A DNA stretch of 52,888 nucleotides, from positions 1 through 52,888 of the forward strand of contig JAIRKD010000003.1 in the NCBI GenBank assembly GCA_031260285.1. Direction: 5' to 3'. The stretch is from Gemmatimonadota bacterium (GTDB lineage Bacteria; Gemmatimonadota; Gemmatimonadetes; Longimicrobiales; Longimicrobiaceae). Positions 1 through 8,364 of this stretch are shown piece after piece; position 1 is the stretch's first letter; each line of letters starts with the position of its first letter. The notes beneath the pieces were generated by a model. The model saw only the letters and a program-made list of their open reading frames with translations, did no database searches and was not told the DNA's origin. Made by a program: the position numbers and the translations under genes.

Positions 1-26
1 CCGACTCTGTGCGCCGGAAGATTCCG

Positions 27-57
27 GGTAGAGGCGGGTTTCAAACCCGCCTCTACC
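27..57. repeat. 31-bp palindrome next to yggT stop
   Basis: Two perfect 15-base arms (left arm GGTAGAGGCGGGTTT) surround a single central base. The element directly abuts the yggT stop codon. No T-run follows on either strand, so it is not a textbook terminator, although a transcript could fold into a strong hairpin. A related but less perfect GGCGGGTTT palindrome lies at 8253-8277, which suggests a dispersed intergenic repeat family. Confidence 0.7.
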
Positions 58-291
58 TCAGAAAATCAGCCGCTGGAGCAGTGTAAGCGCGACGTACGCA
101 ACCAGTGGCGAGAGGTCCAGCCCTCCCATCACCGGAATAACCCGCGAGATCGGCTGAAGGATCGGATCCGTGACCTTCCCGAGAAGATCCAGCACGGGGT
201 TCCTGGTGCCCGGTGAGATGAACCAGGAGACAACCGCCCTGATGACGATCAGCCACTTGAACACTTCAATGATCGAAAAGATGATCCTCAT
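58..291 (-). CDS. yggT: YggT family membrane protein
   Basis: A 77-residue protein with two hydrophobic segments (about residues 3-25 and 55-75) around a loop with the family-typical pattern NPVLDLLGKVTDPILQPISR. YggT proteins are small inner-membrane proteins of poorly defined role, linked in other bacteria to osmotic tolerance and, near cell-division genes, to division or photosystem assembly. The length suits a single YggT repeat; E. coli YggT carries two. It is the last gene of a long minus-strand block and is separated from the upstream M16-like gene by the 11-bp repeat array at 317-426. The ATG at 291 is the only sensible start. Confidence 0.85.
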   Translation of the reverse strand: MRIIFSIIEVFKWLIVIRAVVSWFISPGTRNPVLDLLGKVTDPILQPISRVIPVMGGLDLSPLVAYVALTLLQRLIF

Positions 292-316
292 CTGAACCCT
301 CCGTTGATTCCCCTGA

Positions 317-426
317 TGAATCTCCCGCTGATCTCCCGCTGATCTCCCGCTGATCTCCCGCTGATCTCCCGCTGATCTCCCGCCGATCTCCCGCTGATCT
401 CCCGCTGATCTCCCGCTGATCTCCCG
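317..426. repeat. 11-bp tandem repeat array (about 10 units)
   Basis: Nine consecutive 11-base units (consensus CTGATCTCCCG) run from 328 to 426. One unit (383-393) carries a T-to-C change, and a degenerate unit precedes at 317-327. The array lies wholly between the stop of the M16-like gene (433) and the start of yggT (291). Eleven bases is close to one helical turn and is not a multiple of three, so this is not a protein-coding repeat. There are no spacers, so it is not CRISPR. The copy number is likely unstable. Confidence 0.9.
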
Positions 427-432
427 CGCGGG

Positions 433-1674
433 TCAGTCCTGGTCGGAAATGGGCCCGAGAACAACAAGTACGGGCGGTCCGAGGTGATCCGCCGCCGCAT
501 GAAGGCGGGAGAGCGTCATCTCCTCCATCTCCGGCACCAGAGCCTCCCTGTCCGGAGCTCCGACAAGAAGAGCCCGGGCCGCCGCATGCGCCCTTGCTTC
601 GGGGGTGATCAGAGCCATCGTCCGCTCTCCCCGGAACCGTCGCAGCCCGGATTCAAACTCGTCATCATGCATGTCGATTGCCCGCAGATTGGCGACAAAC
701 CCGATCAGCCGTTCGGCCCAGTCGATCGCCTCCTCCGGCGGCACCACGATCTGGATGCGCATTTCTCCTCCCTCCGCCCGGGGTACAACCTCGCTCTGGA
801 GGTTGTAGATGGAGCGCTGCCGGGGAGAGTAGGAGAGCGCGTCAGCCGTGAGGAAGGTTGCGAAGCGGATTGCTTCCTCATCCGCTGAGGCACTGAACGG
901 ATAACTCACCGAAACCCAGCTGGTGACCGAGTTGTAGCTCCGGATCACCGGCTCCTTTTCCGGATCAAAGGCATCAACCGCTGTTCTGTTTCCGCGGGCG
1001 AGACTGATCGCCCGGGGCAGGCGCGCGCGGGCATCCTGGATCTCCACCGGACCCACAATGGCGACCGAAGCCCGGGCGGGCACAAAGAACTCATCCGTAA
1101 ACGTCTGAACCTGGTTTGCGGTCAGCCGGCCGACGGACTCCACGGTTCCTACCTCCGGCCTTCCCCAGGGGTGATCCGCACCAAAAACAGCCCGATCGAG
1201 CTCCCGGGTGGCGGCATCCGCCGGATTTGCGACCCGGCCCCGCAGTTCCGCGAGAATCGCTGCCCGTTCCTGCAACACCGCACTCGATGGAGGAGGTGCC
1301 TCAAACAGCCCCTTCAGCGTCAGATCCATCGCCTTTTCCCAGACATCGGGGGCGGCGATGATGGAGATGGAAAACGCATCCTTGTCCACCACCAGGCCGG
1401 CGCGGACCCCCAGCGAATCGAGGGACGGACGGATGGCTGCAAGAACGGATCGACCCGCGAGATGCGTGATCCCCGCGTTCCCTTCTTCGTCTGCTGCTCC
1501 CACCTGCATCAGAATCTCGGCGGCCACAACCGGGGTCCCTGATTCCGTGATCACGGTGAGTCTCTCCTGACTCATCGCGGGGGAAACTCCGAACGCCGGG
1601 AGAGCCATCCCGATGACCAACCCCATGACCAGCACCAGAAGCGCGCGACGGATCAGCAGAAGCCGGTTTGTCAT
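433..1674 (-). CDS. M16-like (insulinase family) protein, catalytic motif lost
   Basis: A 413-residue exported protein with a hydrophobic signal segment (about residues 8-34) followed by an M16-type N-terminal domain and a C-terminal peptidase_M16_C-like domain (about 190-400). Where active M16 enzymes have HxxEH, this protein has H71-L-A-G74-R75, so both the catalytic glutamate and the second zinc-binding histidine are missing. It should not hydrolyse peptides itself. Its ATG overlaps the stop of the upstream M16-like gene by four bases (ATGA at 1671-1674), which indicates translational coupling and probably a heterodimer. In known two-gene M16B pairs one subunit carries zinc and the other supplies substrate-binding residues. 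This protein fits the second role, but its partner is also altered. Confidence 0.8.
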   Translation of the reverse strand: MTNRLLLIRRALLVLVMGLVIGMALPAFGVSPAMSQERLTVITESGTPVVAAEILMQVGAADEEGNAGITHLAGRSVLAAIRPSLDSLGVRAGLVVDKDAFSISIIAAPDVWEKAMDLTLKGLFEAPPPSSAVLQERAAILAELRGRVANPADAATRELDRAVFGADHPWGRPEVGTVESVGRLTANQVQTFTDEFFVPARASVAIVGPVEIQDARARLPRAISLARGNRTAVDAFDPEKEPVIRSYNSVTSWVSVSYPFSASADEEAIRFATFLTADALSYSPRQRSIYNLQSEVVPRAEGGEMRIQIVVPPEEAIDWAERLIGFVANLRAIDMHDDEFESGLRRFRGERTMALITPEARAHAAARALLVGAPDREALVPEMEEMTLSRLHAAADHLGPPVLVVLGPISDQD

Positions 1675-2963
1675 CGTGGGGGCAGCAGCTGCTGAGGGGG
1701 AATCTCCGCGCTTGCGGGGGTCCGCTCCCGGAGTGCGGCAAGCACCTTCCTCACGTCATCAACACCCACCTGGTCCAGCTCCCGGTAGAACTGCTCGGTC
1801 CCCGCGGAGTTGCCGTCACGGTCGATGAACTGGCCGATGACATCCGCCATCCCATCCGGGGTGCGCGAATAGAAGAGCATCTCATGGCGGACGGCGCGGG
1901 CCGTGGCGGTGATCCGGGTCGCGTCGAGTCTTGAGCTCATTGTGGTTACAGCCCGATCCAGTTCCGTCCGCGCCCGGGTCCCGTCCCGGGCCGGCGCGGC
2001 GACCACCAGAACAATCGCCTGCCCGAACCGGGTCCACCAATGCTCCACATCAACCTGGGTGGTGGGCAGGGTGGTTCTCAGCAGATCGCCAAGCAGACGG
2101 GCGGTGACGGTTACTGCCGCCGGAGACAGATCCGACGTCTGCCAGGCGCGTCCGTACCAGCTTCGTGTGGCTTCAGCGGGGGCCAGTGACCGGAGAGATA
2201 CACTGTCTCGGGCAGCCGCCGGGAGCAGGAGCTGGTTCACCCCTGGCAGACTGGCGAACTGCTCTTCAACATCCGCCAGGAATACGTCACCTACCGCAAC
2301 AATCGAAACCCGGTCAGGCCGGTACATCTCAGCCCAGTTTGCGCGGATGATCGCGCCGCTCATCCGCTTTGCGGACTGCTCAGTCCCCGCGGCGGATAGA
2401 TCTCCCGGGAAGAGCTGGGCACGCAGAAGGGATCGGGTATGGGACGGCGCGGTCTCCCATTCAGCCAGGCGTTCTTCCTCCAGATCGCGCTCGGCGCGCA
2501 GGAGGGCATCCACCGGTGTCTCGGGTGGCTGCAACGTCTGGATCAGCAGCCGGGCAAGTGCTGGAAGCTCCTCAGCCGGGCCGGTAGCGGTATAGATGAT
2601 TGCGTCGGACGTTCTCTGCATGGATACCTTCGCCCCGATCCGGCTCGCCCGGTCCTCAAGGGAAGGATAGATGATATGCTGGATCAGATGCCCGACGCCG
2701 GCGTACCCGGCCGGGTCCGCCGCGAGAATCGAAAGGCGCAGGGAAATCACCGGCACCCCGGGCTGACGGTGGACCGCAATCGCGGGCCCGTCCTCCCGAA
2801 AGGAGCTCTCTGGAAAGGAGCTCTCCCGAAAGGAACTGTATTCCAGCGGTTCAGACTCCCGTGTACGGGGAATCAGAACCGGGGGAGCGGCGTGAGGTGG
2901 TTGTCCGGGAGAGTTTCCCCACCCCGCAATGAATCCCGCGATGAAGACAATGCCCGCGATCAT
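1671..2963 (-). CDS. M16-like protein with E-to-Q change in the zinc motif
   Basis: With the ATG at 2963 the protein has 430 residues and a hydrophobic export or anchor segment at residues 1-16. An in-frame GTG at 3152 would add 63 Glu/Pro-rich residues of no recognisable kind, so the start is uncertain. The zinc motif reads H92-L-I-Q95-H96. Both histidines and a downstream acidic cluster (about 159-170) that could give the third ligand remain, but the general-base glutamate is glutamine (codon CAG). Such a change usually abolishes M16 activity while zinc can still bind. Residues 43-57 hold three SSFxE-like pentads from a 15-bp tandem repeat. It overlaps the second M16-like gene and lies downstream of an M23 peptidase gene, so an envelope role is plausible. 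Confidence 0.78.
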   Translation of the reverse strand: MIAGIVFIAGFIAGWGNSPGQPPHAAPPVLIPRTRESEPLEYSSFRESSFPESSFREDGPAIAVHRQPGVPVISLRLSILAADPAGYAGVGHLIQHIIYPSLEDRASRIGAKVSMQRTSDAIIYTATGPAEELPALARLLIQTLQPPETPVDALLRAERDLEEERLAEWETAPSHTRSLLRAQLFPGDLSAAGTEQSAKRMSGAIIRANWAEMYRPDRVSIVAVGDVFLADVEEQFASLPGVNQLLLPAAARDSVSLRSLAPAEATRSWYGRAWQTSDLSPAAVTVTARLLGDLLRTTLPTTQVDVEHWWTRFGQAIVLVVAAPARDGTRARTELDRAVTTMSSRLDATRITATARAVRHEMLFYSRTPDGMADVIGQFIDRDGNSAGTEQFYRELDQVGVDDVRKVLAALRERTPASAEIPPQQLLPPR

Positions 2964-3169
2964 CGTCTGATTGTTCTTCAGGGTTGCCGGATGTGATCGG
3001 GAAACATGGGTACCCCGGGGGATGACCGGAGTTGCGGGAAACGCAAAGGGAGCGCCCGTCCACCGCGCTCCCTCCTCGTTGCTCTCTTCCTGTTGGCCTT
3101 CTGTTGAATCCGCCGGTTCTGCGCCACCGCCCGGAGATCCCGCTTTCCGCACCCCCGACGCCCCGGTCC

Positions 3170-4108
3170 TTATTCCGGAAGCGCGTCGTCGCTGATGATG
3201 AAGTTGAGCGGATCCATGGAGACCCCGTTCAACTCAACCTCGTAGTGCAGGTGCGGCCCTGTGGTGAGGCCGGTGGATCCCACCTCCGCGATGGTCTGCC
3301 CGCGCTCCACCTTCTCTCCTTCACGCACCAGAATGCGGGAGATGTGAGCAAAGCGGGTCACGTACCCATGGCCGTGATCGATCTCCACCGTATTTCCGTA
3401 GCCACCGGACTGATTCCGGGCGAAGATGACCCTGCCCGCGGCCGGCGCCAGAATCGGCTCACCCACCGGGGCGGCGATATCGATCCCCTGATGTGGCCGG
3501 GAGATCTTGAGTACCGGGTGCCGCCGGCTGTTGGAGAAGAGGCTGGACAGATAACCGGTGGAAGGAGAGATCGTCGGCATCGCGGCGAGGCGGTCTTTAT
3601 TCTCCTCCAGCGTCCGCAGTGCCTCATCCATGCTGGAGCCAAGCAGATTCGCCCGCCGGAGAAGTGTGGCGAGGTCGTAGGAGGCCGCAAAGACCTGCTC
3701 ACCCAGCTGAGGATCATCCGAGTTGGCGACAAACGACTCCAGCGTCGGCGTCCCCGGTCCACCTACTCCGACCAGCTGGATCTGCTCATCAATCTCGTCC
3801 AGCCCCGCAATCGCCCGGTACCGCTCGCTCTTCGCGGAAAGGTCCTCAATCGAGGTGGACAGCTCTGCCATCTGAGAACGGAGCTCCGTTACCTCGTCGG
3901 AGAGCCGTACGCGTTCACGCTCCAGCCGCTGGGCGCGTGCATCACCCGCCCGGCTCCCGATGATCACCACTGATACCCCGGCAAACCCGAGCGCAAAGAG
4001 AAGCACGCTCGCGACCACCGTGCGGACCTTGGCTCCCGTTACCTGCAACGACCGCACGGGGTCGTCGCTGTGCGGGACCAGCATCACTGTCCACTTCGAT
4101 CTTGTCAT
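3170..4108 (-). CDS. M23 family (LytM-type) metallopeptidase
   Basis: A 312-residue inner-membrane-anchored protein. A short basic N-terminus is followed by one membrane segment (about 28-51), a coiled coil (about 57-100), a linker, and a C-terminal LytM domain. The zinc ligands are visible: H206xxxD210 in RPHQGID and H286-L-H288 in GPHLHYE. Enzymes of this type cut peptide cross-links in peptidoglycan; the intact motif suggests an active endopeptidase rather than a NlpD/EnvC-like activator. I chose the ATG at 4108, giving MTRSKWTVML, because upstream in-frame ATGs would place the terminator hairpin at 4133-4162 inside the coding sequence. Two M16-like genes follow on the same strand. Confidence 0.85.
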   Translation of the reverse strand: MTRSKWTVMLVPHSDDPVRSLQVTGAKVRTVVASVLLFALGFAGVSVVIIGSRAGDARAQRLERERVRLSDEVTELRSQMAELSTSIEDLSAKSERYRAIAGLDEIDEQIQLVGVGGPGTPTLESFVANSDDPQLGEQVFAASYDLATLLRRANLLGSSMDEALRTLEENKDRLAAMPTISPSTGYLSSLFSNSRRHPVLKISRPHQGIDIAAPVGEPILAPAAGRVIFARNQSGGYGNTVEIDHGHGYVTRFAHISRILVREGEKVERGQTIAEVGSTGLTTGPHLHYEVELNGVSMDPLNFIISDDALPE

Positions 4109-4132
4109 GCCGGAAATCGCCGATAGGGACGC

Positions 4133-4162
4133 AAAAAAACCCGGGCGGCACTTCACCGCCCG
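4133..4162 (-). terminator. Rho-independent terminator between metG and the M23 gene
   Basis: Read on the minus strand, a 7-bp stem (CGGGCGG/CCGCCCG) with a 7-base loop is followed after two bases by seven T residues. It lies 280 bases past the metG stop but only 25 bases before the M23 start codon. It should end the dnaE-accA-ricT-metG transcript, or act as an attenuator of M23 expression if the promoter lies upstream of it. Confidence 0.85.
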
Positions 4163-4442
4163 TCGGCTCATGATCATAAATGCTGACGCAGGATAATACG
4201 CCATGCGCGAGGGTGTCAAGCAAAATAACGACCGCTCCGCGTGATCAATTCACGATCAGACACCCCGGCCGCGCACGCATCTTCCTGCCTTTCAAACGCT
4301 TGTCCCACAGAGCTCAGAGGAATTCGAAGCTTCCGGACGATCCACTCATCAATGGAATCACCCGGTCACTTTTTCCTTCTTCCCCCCGCTTTTCCTTCTG
4401 CCTTCCCGCGATCAGGAGTGCCTGACCAGCAGTCGGGTGGTA

Positions 4443-5948
4443 TTACTTCGCCAGCTCCGGCCGCGGGAAGAGAACCGCTCCCATGCTCACCGTCCGCCCG
4501 GTCAGATCCAGCGAAGCCAGATCCTCAAACGGGGGGATGGTTTCACTCGTGCCGAGGCTCGTCCAGAGCTCTCCCATCCGCCCGGGCATGAAGGGGTGAA
4601 GCAGTCCGGAGACTACCCCGAGAGCGCGGGCGAGTGAAGCCAGCGTTTCGTCCAGCGATCCGGCATTGGCGGGGTCCCTGGCGAGCTTCCAGGGCGCCCG
4701 GCTCTCCACAAAGCTGTTGGCTCTGGAGACCAGCTCGAAAACGGCAGCAGCCGCTTCATGGAGCGCAAGCCGATCCATTCGCTCTAGGTACTTCTCCACG
4801 GTCTCCTTCGCGATCTGATCCAGCTCGGTGGTCGCGGGAGCCTCCGGCACCACTCCGCCCCGGTATCGATGGATCATCGAAAGCGTCCGGTTGGCCAGGT
4901 TCCCCAGATCGTTGGCCAGCTCCGAGGTGTCCCGCTCAGCCAAACGGTCCCAGCTGAAGTTGCCGTCAGAGTCCCAGGGGACTTCCCGGAGCACAAAGTA
5001 GCGGAACGCATCCGCGCCATGGCGCTCCACCGCGGCCGGGATCCCGATTGTGCCGCCCTCCGACTTCGAGATCTTCCCGCCGCTCATCGTCATCCAGCCG
5101 TGGGCCCACACACCGCGCGGCGTCTCAACACCCGCGGACATCAGCATCGCCGGCCAGTAGACGCAGTGGAAACGGATGATGTCCTTCCCTACAACATGCA
5201 GGTCTGCGGGCCAGAGCCGCTCATATCCCTCCGCGGGGAAGCCCGTGGCGGAGAGGTAGTTGGTAAGCGCATCCAGCCAGACATACACCGCTGTTTCCGG
5301 TTCGTCGGGCCAGCGGATCCCCCACTTCAGTCCCGCCCGGGAGACGGAGATATCCTTGATCTCGTCGATCATCCGGAGCACCTCGTTACGCCGTGATTCG
5401 GGGCGCACGAAGTCGCTCTCCGTCACCAGGGCGCGGAGACGGTCGCGGTACGCGGAGAGGCGGAAGAACCAGTTCTCCTCTTCCAGCCACTGGATCTCGC
5501 GGGACGGGTGTTCCGGGCAGTGCCCGTCCACCAGATCGTCCTCGGATTTGTACGCCTCGCAGCCGACGCAGTAGAAACCCGCGTAGGTCGCCTGGTAGAG
5601 ATCTCCATTCTCGCGGATGCGGCGGATCATCTCATAGACGCCCACCGCGTGACGCGGCTCCGTGGTGCGGATGAAGTCGTCGTAAGAGATATCCAGGAGT
5701 TGCCAGGCGGCGCGCCACTCCCCGGCAAGTCGCGTGGTCCACTCGATGGGGCTTACACCCGCGGCGGCGGCGCTCTGGGCGATTTTCAGCCCATGTTCGT
5801 CCATCCCCATCAGGAAATGAACGGAGTCGCCGCGATGACGGCGGTAACGGGCGATGGTATCCGCCCCGATCTTCTCAAGCGCATGGCCGATGTGGGGCAG
5901 GCCATTCGCGTAGTCGATCGCGGTGGTGATGAAGAACCTGTTATTCAA
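4443..5948 (-). CDS. metG: Methionyl-tRNA synthetase
   Basis: Charges tRNA-Met with methionine in the cytoplasm. The 501-residue protein is a class I synthetase. It has the HIGH motif at residues 19-22, one zinc knuckle of the CxxC...CxxH kind (C127, C130, C144, H147) and a KMSKS-type loop written KISKS at 292-296. An anticodon-binding helical domain follows (about 365-480). The protein stops at FPRPELAK, so it lacks the C-terminal Trbp111-like dimerisation domain that some MetRS carry. The ATG at 5948 lies 19 bases from the end of ricT, so the two are very probably co-transcribed; the same ricT-metG proximity is known in other bacteria. The terminator at 4133-4162 probably ends this transcript. 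Confidence 0.97.
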   Translation of the reverse strand: MNNRFFITTAIDYANGLPHIGHALEKIGADTIARYRRHRGDSVHFLMGMDEHGLKIAQSAAAAGVSPIEWTTRLAGEWRAAWQLLDISYDDFIRTTEPRHAVGVYEMIRRIRENGDLYQATYAGFYCVGCEAYKSEDDLVDGHCPEHPSREIQWLEEENWFFRLSAYRDRLRALVTESDFVRPESRRNEVLRMIDEIKDISVSRAGLKWGIRWPDEPETAVYVWLDALTNYLSATGFPAEGYERLWPADLHVVGKDIIRFHCVYWPAMLMSAGVETPRGVWAHGWMTMSGGKISKSEGGTIGIPAAVERHGADAFRYFVLREVPWDSDGNFSWDRLAERDTSELANDLGNLANRTLSMIHRYRGGVVPEAPATTELDQIAKETVEKYLERMDRLALHEAAAAVFELVSRANSFVESRAPWKLARDPANAGSLDETLASLARALGVVSGLLHPFMPGRMGELWTSLGTSETIPPFEDLASLDLTGRTVSMGAVLFPRPELAK

Positions 5949-5967
5949 GCTGGTTTCCGTCGATGGG

Positions 5968-6990
5968 TCAGGAGTCCGACGTCTTCAGGTCGAGAGCTGG
6001 CTGCCCTCGCACGGGTCGGCGGGGGTCACGACGGCGGCCACCTTCAGCGGCGGCTTTCCCGCCACCCGGCAGACCCGACGGATCACTCGCCTGGGTTGCG
6101 GTCATCTCGGCGCGCAGGGCATCAAGCTTCAGGATACGCCGCTGCTTCGCTTCATCCAGAAGCGTTACCTGGTCGTGCCAGATATCGATGGCGATCACCT
6201 TCTCGGCGCCCTGTGTGGTGCGGATCACCTTTCCCTCACGGGGGAAGCGCTTGCGGGCCGCCAGATACGAGTCGTGCTCGTAGGTGAGGCAGCACATCAG
6301 CCGTCCACAGGTTCCGGAGATCTGCGCGGGGTTCAGCGAGAGGTTCTGGTCCTTGGCGAGCTGGAGAGAGATCGGCTTGATCTCCCGCAGCCAGGTGGAG
6401 CAGCAGAGCTCCCGGCCGCAGCGGCCTACGCCGCCCAGAAGAGACGCTTCGTCCCGCACACCGATCTGGCGCAGGTCGATCCGCGTGCGGAAGGTGCGGG
6501 CCAGGTCACGGACAAGCTGACGGAAGTCCACCCGCCGCTCAGCCGTGAAGAAGAGGGTAAGCTTGTTGCGGTCCCACTGCCACTCTGCTTCGGTCACCTT
6601 CATCCGCAGCTGGTGTTCTTCCACAAGCTCGCGGGCCTTGCGGCGTACGCGCTCCTCGTCTGCGCGCAGCGTATGAAGCTGGCTGATCTCCTCCGGCCCG
6701 GCCCGGCGGATGACGGTGCGCACGATGTTGGGCTCCGCTTCGCCCTCCACACCCGTTGTGCAGGAGACGCAGCGCTTCGCCGCGATCCCGCCGATTGTCA
6801 TCACCCGGCCGAGGTCTTCGCCCCGTTCCGCGTCGACAACCAGCCAGTCACCAACGCGCAGCGTATCGTCGTCCGTCGTGAAATATCCACGACGGGTGCC
6901 CTTGAACCCGACTTCGACAACCTGACTGGAGTTATCGAGGTGTGAGGTGGAGGGGAGGACGGGCAGAGACAGAATGGATTGTGCCTCCAC
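5968..6990 (-). CDS. ricT: PSP1-domain protein RicT (YaaT)
   Basis: A 340-residue protein of the PSP1/RicT family. The signature cysteines are present: C191, C196-C197 (GRCGRELCC) and C228, C233-C234 (GTCGRLMCC). A further pair, C74 and C77, lies in the N-terminal part. In Bacillus subtilis RicT acts with RicA and RicF in an iron-sulfur complex that helps RNase Y mature mRNAs. No RicA or RicF gene is visible here. The C-terminal 50 residues are basic, glycine-rich and probably disordered. The start is GTG at 6990, preceded by the strong ribosome binding stretch AGAGGTGGAG. Function in this organism is inferred from the family. Confidence 0.88.
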   Translation of the reverse strand: MEAQSILSLPVLPSTSHLDNSSQVVEVGFKGTRRGYFTTDDDTLRVGDWLVVDAERGEDLGRVMTIGGIAAKRCVSCTTGVEGEAEPNIVRTVIRRAGPEEISQLHTLRADEERVRRKARELVEEHQLRMKVTEAEWQWDRNKLTLFFTAERRVDFRQLVRDLARTFRTRIDLRQIGVRDEASLLGGVGRCGRELCCSTWLREIKPISLQLAKDQNLSLNPAQISGTCGRLMCCLTYEHDSYLAARKRFPREGKVIRTTQGAEKVIAIDIWHDQVTLLDEAKQRRILKLDALRAEMTATQASDPSGLPGGGKAAAEGGRRRDPRRPVRGQPALDLKTSDS

Positions 6991-7063
6991 GGGTCAACTC
7001 CACCTCTGACCGGGAACGCCGGGAACCCTGCCGGGGGCAAGGTCCCTCACTACCGGGAGTACA

Positions 7064-8029
7064 TCAGGCATCCGGGCACCACTTTCCTATACGCAGGTAC
7101 TTCTCGCTCCGCTGTTCCAGGAGCTGATCAGGAGAGAGGGTGCGAAGCTCTGCCAGCTGGGTGATGAGCGCCTGCTTCAGCCGTGACGCGGTTTCATCCC
7201 AGTCGGAGTGGGCTCCACCTGTCGGTTCAGGGACAACCACGTCCGCGATTCCCAGGCCACGCAGGTCTGTTGCCGTCATCTTCAGCGCCGCCGCCGCACG
7301 ATCCCGCTCCGTGCCGGACTTCCAGAGAATCGCCGCGCAGCCTTCGGGGGAGATCACTGAATAGACGCTGTTCTCCAGCATCAGCAGCCGGTCCGCAACT
7401 CCGATGGCGAGCGCTCCACCCGACCCACCCTCGCCGATCACCGTAGCGACAATCGGAACGGGCAGTGCGGCCATTGAGCGCAGATTCCGGGCGATCGCCT
7501 CCGCCTGCCCGCGTTCCTCCGCTCCCAGACCGGGGTAGGCCCCCGGGGTATCAATCAATGTGACCACCGGCCGGCCGAACTTCCCCGCCTGTTCCATCAG
7601 ACGAAGAGCTTTCCGGTACCCTTCCGGGTGGGGCATTCCGAAGTTGCGGCGAAGGTTCTCCTTCATGTCACGCCCCTTCTGGTGCCCGATCACCATCACC
7701 GACTCGCCGTCCAGACGGGCCCATCCGCCCACAATCGACTCGTCTTCCCGGTAGAGCCGGTCGCCATGCAGCTCCACGAAGTCCGTGAAGATGAGGTTCA
7801 GATAGTCGAGTGTGTACGGCCGACGCGGGTGGCGTGCAACCTGGACACGCTCGATGGGTGACAGGTTCTCGAAGACGTCACGCTTCAGTGAGTGAAGCTT
7901 GCGCTCAAGGGACCGGAGCTCCGCGGAAACATCCAGCCCGCGTTCACGGGCGAGACTCTGGAGACGATCAATCTGGCCCTCGACTTCCGAGATGGCCTTC
8001 TCAAAGTCGAGATGGGCGATCGTAGCCAA
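7064..8029 (-). CDS. accA: Acetyl-CoA carboxylase carboxyltransferase subunit alpha
   Basis: With AccD this subunit transfers the carboxyl group from carboxybiotin to acetyl-CoA to form malonyl-CoA, the first committed step of fatty-acid synthesis. The protein has 321 residues, close to E. coli AccA (319). Recognisable stretches include LDFEKAISEVEGQI near the N-terminus, the crotonase-like core with RRPYTLDY, IDTPGAYPGLGAEERGQAEA and GEGGSGGALAIG, and SVISPEGCAAILWK. The frame stays open 106 codons upstream, but the homology begins exactly at a TTG at 8029 preceded by TTGAGGATATA, a good Shine-Dalgarno context, so that start is preferred. accD is not in the window. Confidence 0.96.
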   Translation of the reverse strand: MATIAHLDFEKAISEVEGQIDRLQSLARERGLDVSAELRSLERKLHSLKRDVFENLSPIERVQVARHPRRPYTLDYLNLIFTDFVELHGDRLYREDESIVGGWARLDGESVMVIGHQKGRDMKENLRRNFGMPHPEGYRKALRLMEQAGKFGRPVVTLIDTPGAYPGLGAEERGQAEAIARNLRSMAALPVPIVATVIGEGGSGGALAIGVADRLLMLENSVYSVISPEGCAAILWKSGTERDRAAAALKMTATDLRGLGIADVVVPEPTGGAHSDWDETASRLKQALITQLAELRTLSPDQLLEQRSEKYLRIGKWCPDA

Positions 8030-8138
8030 TATATCCTCAACGCGAGGCGGTGAATTCAGTAGAAGCAGAGTAAAATCGGGCACTCCGGCCCGGCCTGCCG
8101 TGGGGATGGGACTCCTTTTCTGCCGGAGTTCGCCACCC

Positions 8139-8152
8139 ATATATAATAACGG
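8139..8152 (-). promoter_or_regulatory. Possible accA promoter -10 region
   Basis: On the minus strand this reads GTTATTATATATGG, the most AT-rich patch of the intergenic region, about 110 bases upstream of the accA TTG start. A matching -35 hexamer at 16-18 bases spacing is not evident, so the call is tentative. Confidence 0.3.
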
Positions 8153-8252
8153 TAACCTTCCAAAAATGGCATGGTTCCCTAACGGACTGTCAGGCAAGCA
8201 CTTCCGCGATGCCGGGGTGAGAGCCCCAGCGCAGAACACCTGGATAATACCA

Positions 8253-8277
8253 GGGGGCGGGTTTGAAACCCACCCGC
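8253..8277. repeat. Degenerate GGCGGGTTT palindrome
   Basis: The core GGCGGGTTTGAAACCCACC resembles the perfect palindrome at 27-57, with mismatches in the right arm. It lies between dnaE and accA. It is probably a second, decayed copy of the same dispersed repeat. Confidence 0.5.
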
Positions 8278-8364
8278 ACACGTAAGTATCAGGGGCATGC
8301 CTGGCCCAACCGGCCCAACCCAGCCAATCCGCACCCGCACCCAACACCTAGCCCTTCTGACGCC

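Larger units (their letters stand above)
8030..8364. other. dnaE-accA intergenic region
   Basis: This 335-bp stretch has no convincing gene. It holds an AT-rich patch at 8139-8152 that reads TTATTATATATGG on the minus strand and could be the -10 region of an accA promoter, although no clear -35 box is seen. It also holds the degenerate GGCGGGTTT palindrome at 8253-8277. accA may therefore be transcribed separately from dnaE. Confidence 0.5.

Noticed and set aside
317-426. Regular repeats that could suggest a CRISPR array
   Set aside because: The 11-base units touch each other with no spacers, and no cas genes are present; it is a simple tandem repeat.
8030-8347. 106-codon N-terminal extension of AccA
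   Set aside because: AccA homology begins at the TTG at 8029 with a good ribosome binding site; the upstream part is unlike any AccA and spans the AT-rich patch and repeat.
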